Shown: one piece after another, positions 1 through 9,272 of the stretch
Layout: each line of letters starts with the position of its first letter
Numbering within the stretch: position 1 is the stretch's first letter
NCBI RefSeq assembly: GCF_000306965.1
Contig: NZ_JH976434.1
Location: 106,401 to 170,400 of the forward strand
Direction of reading: 5' to 3'
Source of the DNA: Amphibacillus jilinensis Y1
GTDB taxonomy: Bacteria; Bacillota; Bacilli; Bacillales; Amphibacillaceae
DNA: 64,000 bases
Notes under the pieces: model-generated
What the model was told of the DNA's origin: nothing
The model's database searches: none
What the model saw: only the letters and a program-made list of their open reading frames with translations
Position numbers and translations under genes: made by a program

Positions 1-436
1 TCCGATCGTTACTAATTTCTAAGCGGTCTAAGTCAGCCTTGGTGATTAAGCGGTCTGATGGGACCGGTACAATTGGATCAAATAACTGGTCAAATTGCTC
101 ACCATACACAGCTTTTGCGCCTTGAATTAATTTTGATGGATCTTTCAAATGTCGTTCACCACGTGGGTGGACAATAACTTTAGCATTAGGACAAGATTCA
201 AGTAACAGGCCGACACCACCGGCATGATCCAAGTGAATATGTGTCACAATAATATAACTAATATCTGCTGGGTCAATATTTAAATCGTTAAGCCCTGCTA
301 ATAAATATGGAATTGAAGGGCTGGCGCTTGTTTCAATTAGTGTTAGCTTTTCTGCGTGTAATATGTATGAACCTGTACGTTCCGGTAAATTTAAATCATT
401 TAAATCGATTATGCTAATATCTGTCTGATTCGTCAT
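1..436 (-). CDS. MBL-fold metallo-hydrolase (partial, N-terminal part)
   Basis: Metallo-beta-lactamase-fold hydrolase. The visible 145 residues carry the zinc signature THIHLDHAGG near residue 65 (HxHxDH), typical of glyoxalase II, lactonase and RNase-like members. Start chosen at the ATG complementary to 434-436, preceded by an ATGGAGG ribosome site. The gene runs off the left edge, so the later metal ligands and the substrate-specific part cannot be seen. No signal peptide, so it is probably cytoplasmic. Its substrate cannot be deduced; the fold assignment is firm. It is divergent from the lipoprotein gene to its right. Confidence 0.85.
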   Translation of the reverse strand, partial: MTNQTDISIIDLNDLNLPERTGSYILHAEKLTLIETSASPSIPYLLAGLNDLNIDPADISYIIVTHIHLDHAGGVGLLLESCPNAKVIVHPRGERHLKDPSKLIQGAKAVYGEQFDQLFDPIVPVPSDRLITKADLDRLEISNDR

Positions 437-638
437 GATAAAACCTCCATCTATTCTTTTATTAATAGCTTAGCAAATTCAACTTTAAAATGTAAAGGAT
501 TTCCTTATTTAACTTCCACTTGATTCTTATTCCCCAGTTTAGTTTCTCCATAACCTATTTTTTTATTTTTTAGGAAAAAAGCTAGACGATTTTCAATGAA
601 TAAAATGGTAAGCTATTAGCTTGTTAGGGGGGAGTATT

Positions 639-1433
639 ATGAAAAAAATGATGATTCTTCTTTTAATGGCACTTTTCTTAACAGGTTGTGTTTCAAAAGA
701 ATCACGAGCATTTATGCGAGATAAAGAACAAAAGGAGATAATTAGTGACGAGATTGTTCGTCTAGGTAAAGAAACCTTTCACTTAGAAATTGAGCCAAAT
801 ACAAAGAAAATGAAATTCGCTTGGGATTCGGGCTTTCCGATGATTAATGATCGGAGCATCCTTGTTCCCGTGACGACAGTCGGTGAACCTGAATTTAGTT
901 TTAATGCTTATGTATATATTGATGGAGATCCTCGTGAAATTACAGGAATTAACCTCGATTACGGAAGCAGCGGATTAGGTTATTTAGGAGAATTCCTCAT
1001 CCATCATATTTATAACGAAAAACATCAGCCAGCCTTTGAACAACTTAAAGCATTTGATTCACATGTCTCAATTAAAATGATTTCGGTTAATGCACTCACT
1101 TCTTACCATCACCAATATGAACAAGAAAAAATTGCATTGTATCGCGCCATATCAGCTGATTATAATCAAGGAAAGTTTAATGATCCAGGCTATTATGATC
1201 AATTATTAGCTACGTATCTGCCAAAAACAGATGTGCTTGATGAGCCTTATTATCCTAAGATAAGCTTAGATGTCAAGCAACCCTATGGTAATGACTTTGA
1301 TATGGAAGAAAAAGTCACTGATATTATTAACTTTATTCGAACAAGTGACGTCATGCCATATGCAAAATATACAATTTCAGCTACAGATCAAAATGATGAG
1401 CGTATCTACGAGTTTTTCACAAAAACATATTGA
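639..1433 (+). CDS. Lipoprotein, DUF1672-like
   Basis: A 264-residue predicted lipoprotein. It starts with two lysines, a short hydrophobic run and the lipobox LTGC (Cys about residue 17), so it should be lipid-anchored on the outer face of the membrane. The start is the ATG at 639 with AGGGGGGAG just upstream; a TTG 18 bases earlier is in frame but overlaps that ribosome site. The mature part, with a VTTVGEPEFSFNAYVYID stretch near residue 90, resembles the DUF1672 lipoproteins of staphylococci and bacilli, judged by eye. The role of that family is unknown. The gene stands alone, ending in a bidirectional terminator shared with the convergent beta-helix gene. Confidence 0.7.
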   Translation: MKKMMILLLMALFLTGCVSKESRAFMRDKEQKEIISDEIVRLGKETFHLEIEPNTKKMKFAWDSGFPMINDRSILVPVTTVGEPEFSFNAYVYIDGDPREITGINLDYGSSGLGYLGEFLIHHIYNEKHQPAFEQLKAFDSHVSIKMISVNALTSYHHQYEQEKIALYRAISADYNQGKFNDPGYYDQLLATYLPKTDVLDEPYYPKISLDVKQPYGNDFDMEEKVTDIINFIRTSDVMPYAKYTISATDQNDERIYEFFTKTY

Positions 1434-1464
1434 ATAAAGGAGCGGGAAAATCCCGCTCCTTTAT
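1434..1464. terminator. Bidirectional terminator
   Basis: Perfect inverted repeat, arms ATAAAGGAGCGGGA-like (1434-1447 and 1451-1464) around a 3-base loop, filling the 33-base gap between two convergent genes. A-rich and T-rich flanks suit termination in both directions. Confidence 0.85.
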
Positions 1465-1466
1465 CC

Positions 1467-3101
1467 TTATTGTACCTTAATTATATTCCATTGCTGGTTA
1501 AAGCCCTGATTTAAATCCCATTGGACGATATTACCACCATCTTGTACAGAGCGATTGTGTGCATCCAAGGCCTTACCACTAAATCGATTGACTAATGTAT
1601 AATAACCATCACTCGTTCTTTCGATGGTCCATTGCTGATTCGTTCCACCTAAATGACTCCATTGAACAATATTTCCACCATTCGCTGTACTCCAATCAAA
1701 CACTTCAAGGGCATGATTACTGTTTCGATTAATAAGTTCATAATACCCTGCGTTATTTCTGACTATTCGCCATCTTTGACAAGGATGGAAATTCCGTTGC
1801 CATTGTTGAACATTATCACCTGCAGTTGTTCCTGCATTAACCACCTCTAATAGCTTACCGCTATTTCGATTAACAAGCTCATAACTGACTTGACTATCAA
1901 ACTGAATCGGATTGGCTAACCTTGTATTATTTGTATTAGTATTACCACTTCCACCTTCGATGCTTACTGCTGTACCATGGGTATCAATTTGATTATCTCT
2001 AATCGTATTATTATTTGATGCACCTGTTAATCGAATGCCGGGGAAACTAAAGCTAGCAAACGTCTCGATTTGATTACCGCGAATTTGATTACCACTTCCT
2101 GGAGCTAAGCGAATGACAGATTCTATATTTAAATTTGGATCCAGTTGCTGAATAACATTATTAGTTAAGGTATTGTTATTCGACTGAATCAGCACACCGT
2201 GAATTCTAGAATTGATTACCGTATTTTTTGAAATCGTATTATGATGGGCACCTGATAACACAAAGATACCACGCGGATAATTTTCAATCAGGTTATACTC
2301 AACGGTATTATAAGCACCGTCATTAGGAATACGAATTCCCCCGTAGCTATCGCTTTGTTGTACAGTATTAATCACTTGATTATAAGTAACCGTTGTATGG
2401 GTAGCACGTGACAAGTTAATCCCACTCCCACCAGTTGAATTGGTAATCCGATTACCCGTAATCAAGTTATCGTGGACATCACCAACCGGATGATTTTCAC
2501 TTCCAAACGCGATACCATGCCCACTTGACCGATCAATGATACTATCCCTAACGATTGAATTTTTCAAACGTCGCAACAATAAGCCAATCGTTACATCTCG
2601 CACTTCTATCTGCTCCAATGTTAAATGGCTCACATCTGCATCAATATTCATACCACCAATTTGACCCAAGCCCTGGTTTGCTCGGTTATTACGATCGCCA
2701 TCAAACGTCAAGTTTGAAATGGTCACATCTAAGCGATTGGATCCCCTTGGCAAAATGGGATTACCTACTACATAATTATTGCTTGTGCCTATCTTTTTTA
2801 AAACGGTTTGTCCTATTCCATCACCAACAAGATTAACGCCCGCATGAAAACGAACAGCTTCATTAATTGCATACGTTCCAGCCGGGATATAAACTGTTCC
2901 TGTCACACCACGATCATAAAAATGGCGCATTGCTGCATGTAACGCTTCTGTTTGCGAAGCTTGAACGCCTGGTGTCATACCAAAGTCTCTCGCATTAACG
3001 ACTTCTTGGGCATGGAGATCTACCGTTTTACCGTTAAAAGCAATCAGCATAACGAGAACACTTAACACAACCATCATCTTAATACGTTTACTTCGTTGCA
3101 T
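1467..3101 (-). CDS. Secreted parallel beta-helix protein with C-terminal ricin-type lectin domain
   Basis: A 544-residue secreted protein. Residues 1-33 form a signal peptide (KR-rich start, hydrophobic core, cleavage near HAQE). Residues 35-110 resemble the entry strand of the pectate-lyase-3 superfamily (ARDFGMTP, VYIPAGTYAI). Residues 110-395 hold many NxIxxN-type rungs of a right-handed beta-helix (PbH1 repeats). Residues 405-544 form a ricin-B beta-trefoil with three NRNSGKxLEV...GGNIVQW...QQW units, a carbohydrate-binding module. The likely job is extracellular binding and cleavage or epimerisation of a polysaccharide; the substrate cannot be named and catalytic residues are not obvious. 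No transporter or hydrolase partner is adjacent. A cre-like box lies upstream, suggesting catabolite control. Confidence 0.85.
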   Translation of the reverse strand: MQRSKRIKMMVVLSVLVMLIAFNGKTVDLHAQEVVNARDFGMTPGVQASQTEALHAAMRHFYDRGVTGTVYIPAGTYAINEAVRFHAGVNLVGDGIGQTVLKKIGTSNNYVVGNPILPRGSNRLDVTISNLTFDGDRNNRANQGLGQIGGMNIDADVSHLTLEQIEVRDVTIGLLLRRLKNSIVRDSIIDRSSGHGIAFGSENHPVGDVHDNLITGNRITNSTGGSGINLSRATHTTVTYNQVINTVQQSDSYGGIRIPNDGAYNTVEYNLIENYPRGIFVLSGAHHNTISKNTVINSRIHGVLIQSNNNTLTNNVIQQLDPNLNIESVIRLAPGSGNQIRGNQIETFASFSFPGIRLTGASNNNTIRDNQIDTHGTAVSIEGGSGNTNTNNTRLANPIQFDSQVSYELVNRNSGKLLEVVNAGTTAGDNVQQWQRNFHPCQRWRIVRNNAGYYELINRNSNHALEVFDWSTANGGNIVQWSHLGGTNQQWTIERTSDGYYTLVNRFSGKALDAHNRSVQDGGNIVQWDLNQGFNQQWNIIKVQ

Positions 3102-3147
3102 TTACCTTTCCTCCTATTCATTTGAATTTAACAATTCCCCTCCAATA

Positions 3148-3161
3148 GTTAAGCGCTTACA
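3148..3161 (+). promoter_or_regulatory. cre-like CcpA site upstream of the beta-helix gene
   Basis: GTTAAGCGCTTACA matches the CcpA operator consensus TGWAANCGNTNWCA at all defined positions but the first two. It lies 47 bases upstream of the start of the minus-strand secreted protein gene, where binding would affect initiation. Site inferred from sequence only. Confidence 0.55.
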
Positions 3162-3176
3162 AATATAGAAGTTAGA

Positions 3177-3228
3177 AAAGGAAATATTAAACATATTCAA
3201 CGCCCTGTTTAATATTTCCTTTATTTTT
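3177..3228 (-). terminator. Terminator of the TSUP gene
   Basis: Perfect 17-bp stem (3177-3193 with 3206-3222) around a 12-base loop, followed in minus orientation by TTCC and T-rich sequence. It lies downstream of the TSUP permease gene and upstream of the beta-helix gene, separating the two units. An operator role is possible because of the nearby cre box. Confidence 0.7.
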
Positions 3229-3351
3229 CAAAAAATGTTGGTGAACCTTTAGCCATTCTTCACTTCGAGTAACTACTGAGGGACTAGATTCAGAAAGAAA
3301 GCAGACAAACATTACTATCGATTGACTGCTAAGAAATATATAAGCCTCGTA

Positions 3352-4128
3352 TCAATATTGAAACATATTGAAGATATTAATAAGTATAATAGTAACAATT
3401 AAACCGTTGAAAATCTGCTCCACTTGTTTTACTGATAACCATATTCTTATCCTTGAACCTATTAAACCGCCAATAATACCACCAAAAACCATATATGGCA
3501 ACATCGTTAGATCATAACTCAATAATGATGTTGTAGCCAAAACGACAACCACTCCTGACAATTGAGCAAAGAAAATAATAAAAATAGAATTTAACGCCGC
3601 TGACTTGGCATCCATTGAAAACAGCCAGCCTAGAATGGCAACGTTTAACGGACCGCCTCCAATCCCTAAAAAAGCAGCTGCTAAACCTAAAATGAAGCCA
3701 ACCAGTATAATAACAAGCGGACGTTTAACTTTGAATGTTCGAAACTTCTGCCGATATTTTATAAAAATAAAAATCATGATTAATATTATAATAAGCAATA
3801 AAGACTGAATCCAACCGACATGATTAGACATGTTAGGGTCCGCTAAAATCCGATTAAAAATTGCCTTACCAAATGTGCCTCCAACGATAGAACCGAAAGC
3901 AATAAGTATACTTTGTTTTTTTTCAACTTGTTGACCTTGACGTCTTGAACTCATTAAAGCCACACTAGACATTGCTAACACTGTTACACTGGAAAGGATG
4001 CCAATACTAGCTAAATCATAATGGCCAAAAAAATCAAGGACAGGCTTCATAATGACGCCACCACTGATTCCTGCTAACGCACCTATAAATGTTGTGAAAA
4101 AACCAATTAATAAGTAAAGAATAAACAC
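3352..4128 (-). CDS. TSUP (TauE/SafE) family permease
   Basis: A 258-residue membrane protein of the TauE/SafE family, thought to move sulfite, sulfonates or other small anions across the cytoplasmic membrane. It has about seven or eight hydrophobic segments in two related halves, each with the glycine-rich family motif: GALAGISGGVIMKPVL near residue 17 and GLAAAFLGIGGGPLNV near residue 150. Length is normal for the family. It stands alone, so the substrate cannot be inferred from neighbours; the only sulfur genes in the window are 24 kb away. Start is the ATG at 4128, preceded by a GAGGTGAGGG ribosome site. Confidence 0.85.
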   Translation of the reverse strand: MFILYLLIGFFTTFIGALAGISGGVIMKPVLDFFGHYDLASIGILSSVTVLAMSSVALMSSRRQGQQVEKKQSILIAFGSIVGGTFGKAIFNRILADPNMSNHVGWIQSLLLIIILIMIFIFIKYRQKFRTFKVKRPLVIILVGFILGLAAAFLGIGGGPLNVAILGWLFSMDAKSAALNSIFIIFFAQLSGVVVVLATTSLLSYDLTMLPYMVFGGIIGGLIGSRIRIWLSVKQVEQIFNGLIVTIILINIFNMFQY

Positions 4129-4210
4129 AACCCACCCTCACCTCTCTAACACAATCAAAGATTAATTATAGCATGATCATAAAGTATCATTAAAGTGATT
4201 TAACAGATTT

Positions 4211-4364
4211 ATAAAATGAATTTTCAATCAGACAGGGGGCGCTTACCCCAATAATTCTTAGTTGCGTCGACCATGAGCTTAGTACACGTTGTCCCTCCCT
4301 AAATAGATTTTCTCTCCTTTCTATTTTGATGTGGTTGGTTTATGGACGCTTATCTGTAATAAAA
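4211..4364 (+). repeat. Dispersed intergenic repeat, copy a (full length, diverged)
   Basis: A 154-bp member of the repeat family described in the findings. It opens ATAAAATG..TTCAATCAG and closes TTTATGGACGCTTATCTGTAATAAA-like. It lies between the divergent TSUP and bceR genes and is followed by a short hairpin with a T run (4366-4388). It is one of the more diverged copies. Confidence 0.65.
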
Positions 4365-4365
4365 C

Positions 4366-4388
4366 AATAGCTAGTCTAGCTATTTTTC
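4366..4388 (+). terminator. Short hairpin with T run
   Basis: Inverted repeat AATAGCTA / TAGCTATT with a 3-base loop followed by five T residues. It sits right after a repeat copy and about 45 bases before bceR, so it may be the end of a repeat-derived transcript or a weak attenuator. Function uncertain. Confidence 0.35.
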
Positions 4389-4432
4389 GTTACAATATAA
4401 GAAAGTGTTAATTGAAATGTGTGGTGAAGATC

Positions 4433-5128
4433 GTGTTAAAAATCTTATTAATTGAAGATGATTTTACTTTATGTCAAGAAATTAAAGAGCGGTTATCAAC
4501 TTGGAATTATGATGTACACACCGTTGAGGACTTCCATCAAGTTATGGAGCGTTTTACCGATGTCAATCCAGACCTTGTTATTATCGATATCCAATTACCA
4601 CAATTTGACGGATTTCATTGGTGCCGGATGATTCGCTCGCACTCTAAAGTGCCGATTATCTTTCTATCGTCACGCGATCACCCAACGGATATGGTGATGT
4701 CGATGCAGCTTGGAGCAGATGATTACATCCAAAAACCTTTTCACTTTGATGTGCTAATTGCAAAAATCCAAGCCATACTGCGACGTGTTTATAATTATAA
4801 TGCAGAAACAAATTATATAAAAACATGGCATGGGGCTACGATTGACTTTGAAAGAAATACCATTGAAACCAACGCGCACACAATAGAGCTAACGAAAAAT
4901 GAGGCGTTTATTTTACACGCCTTACTTAGCAAAAAAAATAAAATTGTCAGTCGCGATCAATTAATAGAAATGTTATGGAAAGATAGTCGGTTTATTAGTG
5001 ATAATACGCTAACCGTAAATGTTAATCGATTAAGATCTAAACTTGAAGCGATAGCGCTTGATCGTTTTATTGAAACAAAAGTAGGCCAAGGTTATATAGC
5101 CTTAGCCGAGGAGAATGATTATGTTTAA
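4433..5128 (+). CDS. bceR: BceR-like response regulator (OmpR family)
   Basis: A 231-residue response regulator: receiver domain with acidic pocket IEDD near residue 7, phospho-acceptor D52 in VIIDIQLPQFDGF and K in QKPFHF, then an OmpR winged helix from about residue 130. The close match to BceR-type regulators (HWCRMIRS, FLSSRDHPTDMVMSMQLGADD) and the downstream bceS-bceA-bceB genes make this a Bce-type module that senses bacitracin-like cell-wall antibiotics through transporter flux. Start: GTG at 4433 after GGTGAAG; a TTG at 4412 would add seven residues. It overlaps bceS by 8 bases. Confidence 0.88.
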   Translation: MLKILLIEDDFTLCQEIKERLSTWNYDVHTVEDFHQVMERFTDVNPDLVIIDIQLPQFDGFHWCRMIRSHSKVPIIFLSSRDHPTDMVMSMQLGADDYIQKPFHFDVLIAKIQAILRRVYNYNAETNYIKTWHGATIDFERNTIETNAHTIELTKNEAFILHALLSKKNKIVSRDQLIEMLWKDSRFISDNTLTVNVNRLRSKLEAIALDRFIETKVGQGYIALAEENDYV

Positions 5129-6107
5129 AACCTATTTACAAGAACGAAGCAGTTGGATCACTTTTATAATCGGGTTACAATTTCTAAGTCTATTAATCGC
5201 TTTGGTTGATCCGACACTGTCTTTAGCAGGTATGCTATATCTTGTTTTATTATCATTTATTTTCTTGGTCATATTTATCATTGTCCGTTATCAACGAGAA
5301 ACCCGTTTCTATAAAAAGTTAAAAGACAGCAACGATGACTACCAGCCAGTTAGCCCTTTTCAATCAATTGTTGCAGATCACTTAACAACTATTTCAAATC
5401 AACATGAACAGCACTTATCAACAAATCAAATAGAATTAGAACAGGAAAAAGACCAATTACTAGCTTGGATTCATGAAGTAAAAACACCTTTAACAGCCCT
5501 TCAACTTGTTATTGATCGCGTGAATGATCGATCAGTGAAACAGAGCTTACATTATGAGTGGTTACGCCTACACTTATTGCTTGATCAACAGCTACATATA
5601 AGGCGCATGCCTGCTATTGAAAATGATTTATACATCGAAACCGTTGATCTATCTTCCCTTTTAATAGAAGAAATCAAACCACTCTATACATGGTGTCAGC
5701 AAAAAAAGATTGGATTTGATTTAGAGCACATCGATGCAGAAGTTATTAGTGATGGGAAATGGTTAGCCTTTATTATCCGGCAAATAGTTATAAATGCGAT
5801 AAAATATAGTGAAAATTCCACAATTGAAATCAAATTGTATGAAGAGGATCAACATAAGAAGCTTTCCATTCAAGATTACGGTCAAGGTATTGCTACACAA
5901 GATTTGTCAAGGATCTTCGATAAAGGCTTTACTTCAACATCAACCCACAATAACCAAGCTTCAACAGGAATGGGTCTATACTTAGCTAGAAATGTTGCTT
6001 CCTCGCTCCAAATAACGATTGATGTTAACTCAACGTTGGATGTCGGAACGAATTTCACGCTAACCTTTCCTAATCGAAATGCGTTTCTGGAACTATCAAG
6101 CATGTGA
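5121..6107 (+). CDS. bceS: BceS-like intramembrane-sensing histidine kinase
   Basis: A 328-residue kinase with two N-terminal membrane helices (about 14-32 and 36-56) and almost no extracellular loop, the hallmark of intramembrane-sensing kinases that listen to a Bce transporter rather than to a ligand. The H-box [11 protein letters not shown] puts the phospho-acceptor at about H118. The ATPase domain shows an N-box ([11 protein letters not shown]), G1 (DYGQGIA) and G2 (GMGLYLA). Start: the second ATG (5121), seven bases after GAGGAG; the ATG at 5115 is too close to it. It overlaps bceR, and its stop codon lies inside the predicted BceR operator. Confidence 0.88.
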   Translation: MFKTYLQERSSWITFIIGLQFLSLLIALVDPTLSLAGMLYLVLLSFIFLVIFIIVRYQRETRFYKKLKDSNDDYQPVSPFQSIVADHLTTISNQHEQHLSTNQIELEQEKDQLLAWIHEVKTPLTALQLVIDRVNDRSVKQSLHYEWLRLHLLLDQQLHIRRMPAIENDLYIETVDLSSLLIEEIKPLYTWCQQKKIGFDLEHIDAEVISDGKWLAFIIRQIVINAIKYSENSTIEIKLYEEDQHKKLSIQDYGQGIATQDLSRIFDKGFTSTSTHNNQASTGMGLYLARNVASSLQITIDVNSTLDVGTNFTLTFPNRNAFLELSSM

Positions 6108-6122
6108 CAAAGATGTCACATG
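6101..6122 (+). promoter_or_regulatory. Candidate BceR operator before bceA
   Basis: Perfect inverted repeat with 9-base arms CATGTGACA and TGTCACATG separated by AAGA. The core fits the TNACA-N4-TGTNA pattern described for BceR-type regulators. It lies about 90 bases upstream of the transporter start, where such boxes occur, and overlaps the end of bceS. A transporter-specific promoter would follow between 6123 and 6190. Binding is inferred. Confidence 0.65.
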
Positions 6123-6210
6123 CTTTGTCGATTTTGTTAGTCAATTCAAACGCAAGACTTTTAATAAAGGCTTATACTTTAGTTATTATCACATAGAGGA
6201 GTGTAGTAAA

Positions 6211-6972
6211 TTGACGATACTAAAAGCAGAAAAGATCCATAAGTATTATGGGAATAAATTCAACAGACAAGAGGTATTAAAAGGGATAGATCTAGCCATA
6301 GAAGAAGGTGAATTCGTTAGTATTATGGGCGCCTCTGGCTCAGGAAAAACAACCTTATTAAATGTGCTCTCATCGATAGACAAATTGACAAGTGGCGCAT
6401 TACAAATAGAAGATCAAGATATGACAAAACTTAAGGAAAAGCAACTTGCCATCTTTCGCAAACAACATCTCGGCTTTATTTTTCAAGATTATCATTTACT
6501 TGATACCTTAACCGTAAAAGAAAATATCCTTTTACCTTTGTCAATTGCTGGCCTTTCAAAAAAACAAGCACAATTAAAATTTGATACACTAGCAGATCAA
6601 CTTGGTTTAAAAGAAATTGCCAACCATTACCCTAACCAAATTTCAGGTGGTCAAAAACAGCGTACATCAGCAGCACGCGCCTTTATTCACCAACCTTCTA
6701 TTATATTTGCAGATGAGCCGACTGGTGCTCTGGATTCAAAAGCCGCAGCTGATTTATTGAACCTATTAAGTGACCTTAACCAACAGCGTAAAGCAACGAT
6801 TGTCATGGTGACGCATGATATGACAGCAGCTAGCTTTTCAAAACGCGTCGTCTTTATTAAAGATGGTCAAGTTTATACTCAATTAAATAAAGGTGATCAA
6901 AATCGACAAAGGTTCTATCAAGATATTATGAAGACGCAAGCTGTTTTAAGCGGGGTGCCCCATGAGCATTAA
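6211..6972 (+). CDS. bceA: BceA-like ABC transporter ATPase
   Basis: A 253-residue ABC ATPase of the MacB/BceA class. Walker A GASGSGKT at about residues 40-47, Q-loop in [10 protein letters not shown], signature ISGGQKQR, Walker [13 protein letters not shown], and an H-loop (MVTHD). With BceB it would form the flux-sensing transporter that frees UPP-type lipid targets from bacitracin-like peptides. Start: TTG at 6211, nine bases after GAGGAG; upstream in-frame sequence lacks a ribosome site and runs through the operator. It overlaps bceB by 11 bases, so the two are translationally coupled. Confidence 0.88.
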   Translation: MTILKAEKIHKYYGNKFNRQEVLKGIDLAIEEGEFVSIMGASGSGKTTLLNVLSSIDKLTSGALQIEDQDMTKLKEKQLAIFRKQHLGFIFQDYHLLDTLTVKENILLPLSIAGLSKKQAQLKFDTLADQLGLKEIANHYPNQISGGQKQRTSAARAFIHQPSIIFADEPTGALDSKAAADLLNLLSDLNQQRKATIVMVTHDMTAASFSKRVVFIKDGQVYTQLNKGDQNRQRFYQDIMKTQAVLSGVPHEH

Positions 6973-8914
6973 TCGTTTAATCATCCAGAACTTGAAGCAG
7001 AATGTTAAAAACTATTATTTATATGTACTTGCCTTAATATTTAGTGTGGCATTATATTTTTCTTTTGTGACATTACAATATGATCCTTCTATGGATCAAG
7101 TAAGTGGATCGATAAGAGGAGAAGCAGGCATTCGGTCAGCTTCCGTTCTCTTGTTTGTTATTGTAGCTGTCTTTTTGTTGTATGCTAACCGTATTTTCAT
7201 TAAGCGACGCAGTCAAGAAATTGGACTGTTTCAACTTATTGGTATGAATAAGAAAGAGATTTTTCGAATTTTAACAATCGAAAACAGTATCTTATATTTT
7301 AGTTCACTAGCTTTTGGAATAGCGATTGGCTTTATTTCTTCTAAGCTGATTATGATGACCTTATTTAAAATTACTGGCGTAGATGACATGGCTTCCCTGC
7401 ATTTCTCAACCGAAGCCTTACAACAAACCTTAATCATCTTTTGTATTATATTTATATGTATTGCCTTTACCAACTATCTTTTTATTCTAAAGAACACCAT
7501 CCTCCAATTGTTTACCGTATTAAAATCTACAGAACACCGAGTTAAACGCTTTGCTTGGTTGGAAGTGATCATTGGATTACTAGGGTTGCTTAGTATTGGA
7601 TCAGGCTATTACGTTTCACAACGCCTGTTTGATGGTGATTTTACAGGTAGTAGCTATCTGTTTTTAGCGATGATTTTTATTCTAGCTTCAGTGATTATTG
7701 GAACGTATTTCTTTTTCAAGGGAACGGTTAGCTTTATCCTTAATATGATGCGAAAACAGCGAAATGGTTATTTAACGATCAATCATGTGTTAAGCCTATC
7801 ATCACTTATGTTCCGAATGAAATCAAACGCCTTGTTATTAACGATAGTAACAACTGTGTCCGCTCTATCGATCGGTTTACTATCACTCAGTTACATTACC
7901 TATTATTCCGCTGAAAAAACAGCAATGCAAAATGTAGCTGGTGATTTTTCATTTACGACTGAACAATCAGCTGATCTATTTACTAATACGTTGGAAGAAG
8001 CGAATATTCCCTTTAATCGGATACAGCGTGATGTTATATATGTAGAAGCAGATGTGGAGGCTATTGCAGAAAGCGAATTTGCTCAACAAAACATGGGAGA
8101 AATGCCTTTGATCTTACCTGTGGTATCAGCAGAGCAAGTTGAAGACCTCGATCTAGCAGAAGATGAGACCCGTTTTGCTGGGGCAAGTGTGCTAATGGAA
8201 ACGATGTTAACATTTAAGGGTGAAGGCGACATCTCTTGGGTAACACCTGATCAAACGATAGATCAACATTTTACAGGACGAGAGAATATAACCATTCTTT
8301 CCTATTTATTAACGAATGGTGGGTTACCCGTAGGTATAGTTAATCAAAACACTTTTGAACAGTTGCAAGTTCATCAAGATGAAGATTTACAGGTTGATTA
8401 TAATGTCTTTTTTGCTGTAAATATTACGAATCGATCACAACTTGATGATGCTAATAAACTTTTCAACCATTTAATTGATGACTTCGATGCTGAAACCGAT
8501 CCACTATCTCGTATCGAGATGAGCCAAGAGCAAAAAGAAAGCATGGGACTAGTCATGTTTATTGTTGGCTTTTTAGGCCTAACCTTTCTCATAACATCTG
8601 GCTGTATTCTGTATTTTAAGCAGATGGACGAGAGTGAAGATGAAAAGTCAAACTATACGATTTTAAGAAAAATTGGTTATACCAAACATGACTTAATTAA
8701 AGGTATCCGAATTAAACAAATTTTTAATTTCGGTATTCCACTTATTCTTGGATTATCGCATAGTTACTTTGCGGTTAAATCTGGCTGGTTTTTATTTGGT
8801 ACAGAGCTTTGGACGCCAATGCTTATCGTAATGGTTATTTATACGATTCTCTACTCAGGATTTGGCTTGTTATCTGTTAGCTACTATAAGGAAGTAATTA
8901 ATAAATCGTTATAA
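6962..8914 (+). CDS. bceB: BceB-like ABC transporter permease
   Basis: A 650-residue FtsX-type permease with the ten-helix BceB layout: one N-terminal helix, a helix trio (about 55-180), helices near 200-250 and 285-315, a large extracellular domain of about 200 residues (roughly 320-520) and three C-terminal helices. The extracellular domain is where Bce transporters meet peptide-antibiotic/lipid complexes and is typically poorly conserved. With BceA it both confers resistance and passes the signal to BceS. Start ATG at 6962 overlaps bceA. Which antibiotic is recognised cannot be read from the sequence. Confidence 0.87.
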   Translation: MSINRLIIQNLKQNVKNYYLYVLALIFSVALYFSFVTLQYDPSMDQVSGSIRGEAGIRSASVLLFVIVAVFLLYANRIFIKRRSQEIGLFQLIGMNKKEIFRILTIENSILYFSSLAFGIAIGFISSKLIMMTLFKITGVDDMASLHFSTEALQQTLIIFCIIFICIAFTNYLFILKNTILQLFTVLKSTEHRVKRFAWLEVIIGLLGLLSIGSGYYVSQRLFDGDFTGSSYLFLAMIFILASVIIGTYFFFKGTVSFILNMMRKQRNGYLTINHVLSLSSLMFRMKSNALLLTIVTTVSALSIGLLSLSYITYYSAEKTAMQNVAGDFSFTTEQSADLFTNTLEEANIPFNRIQRDVIYVEADVEAIAESEFAQQNMGEMPLILPVVSAEQVEDLDLAEDETRFAGASVLMETMLTFKGEGDISWVTPDQTIDQHFTGRENITILSYLLTNGGLPVGIVNQNTFEQLQVHQDEDLQVDYNVFFAVNITNRSQLDDANKLFNHLIDDFDAETDPLSRIEMSQEQKESMGLVMFIVGFLGLTFLITSGCILYFKQMDESEDEKSNYTILRKIGYTKHDLIKGIRIKQIFNFGIPLILGLSHSYFAVKSGWFLFGTELWTPMLIVMVIYTILYSGFGLLSVSYYKEVINKSL

Positions 8915-8917
8915 GAA

Positions 8918-8954
8918 AGAAAGCTTTCGGCCTTAGGATCCGAAAGCTTTTTTC
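8918..8954 (+). terminator. Terminator of the bce operon
   Basis: 11-bp perfect stem (8920-8930 with 8940-8950) followed by a run of T. It lies four bases after the bceB stop and also serves the convergent DUF898 gene. Confidence 0.85.
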
Positions 8955-8956
8955 AT

Positions 8957-9259
8957 TTAACGGAAAGTTGTATTTCTCACTTTCCATTGCTCTAATTTGA
9001 TAAATAACCAAAAACCATAAATACCTAAAGTAATTAAAGTAAGCAACCACCATTTAATCCAATGACCGAATAATCCTACTGCTGTACCATTAAATTGGAG
9101 TCGCTTTCCTTCTACCACCGTATGATTAATTTTCCAACGATAGCGCATGACCAAAGACCATGGGTAACAAATGCCAACTGTTAACACCGTCACGATTGTC
9201 CCTAAAATAACCCAGCCAACATATTCAAAAAGACCTCCATCAAAATATGACTTTTCCAC
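8957..9259 (-). CDS. DUF898-family small membrane protein
   Basis: A 100-residue protein with two hydrophobic segments (about 12-35 and 66-88) and the DUF898/YjgN-type pattern SYFDGGLFEYVGW...LGICYPW...GTAVGLFGHWIKWW...GIYGFWL...WKVRNTTF. Here the repeat-like halves are reduced to one short unit, as in Lactobacillales and other Bacillaceae. The function of this family is unknown. It is followed immediately by the bce terminator and sits 13 bases downstream of the exonuclease gene, probably co-transcribed with it. Confidence 0.75.
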   Translation of the reverse strand: MEKSYFDGGLFEYVGWVILGTIVTVLTVGICYPWSLVMRYRWKINHTVVEGKRLQFNGTAVGLFGHWIKWWLLTLITLGIYGFWLFIKLEQWKVRNTTFR

Positions 9260-9272
9260 TCTTATCCCCCCT

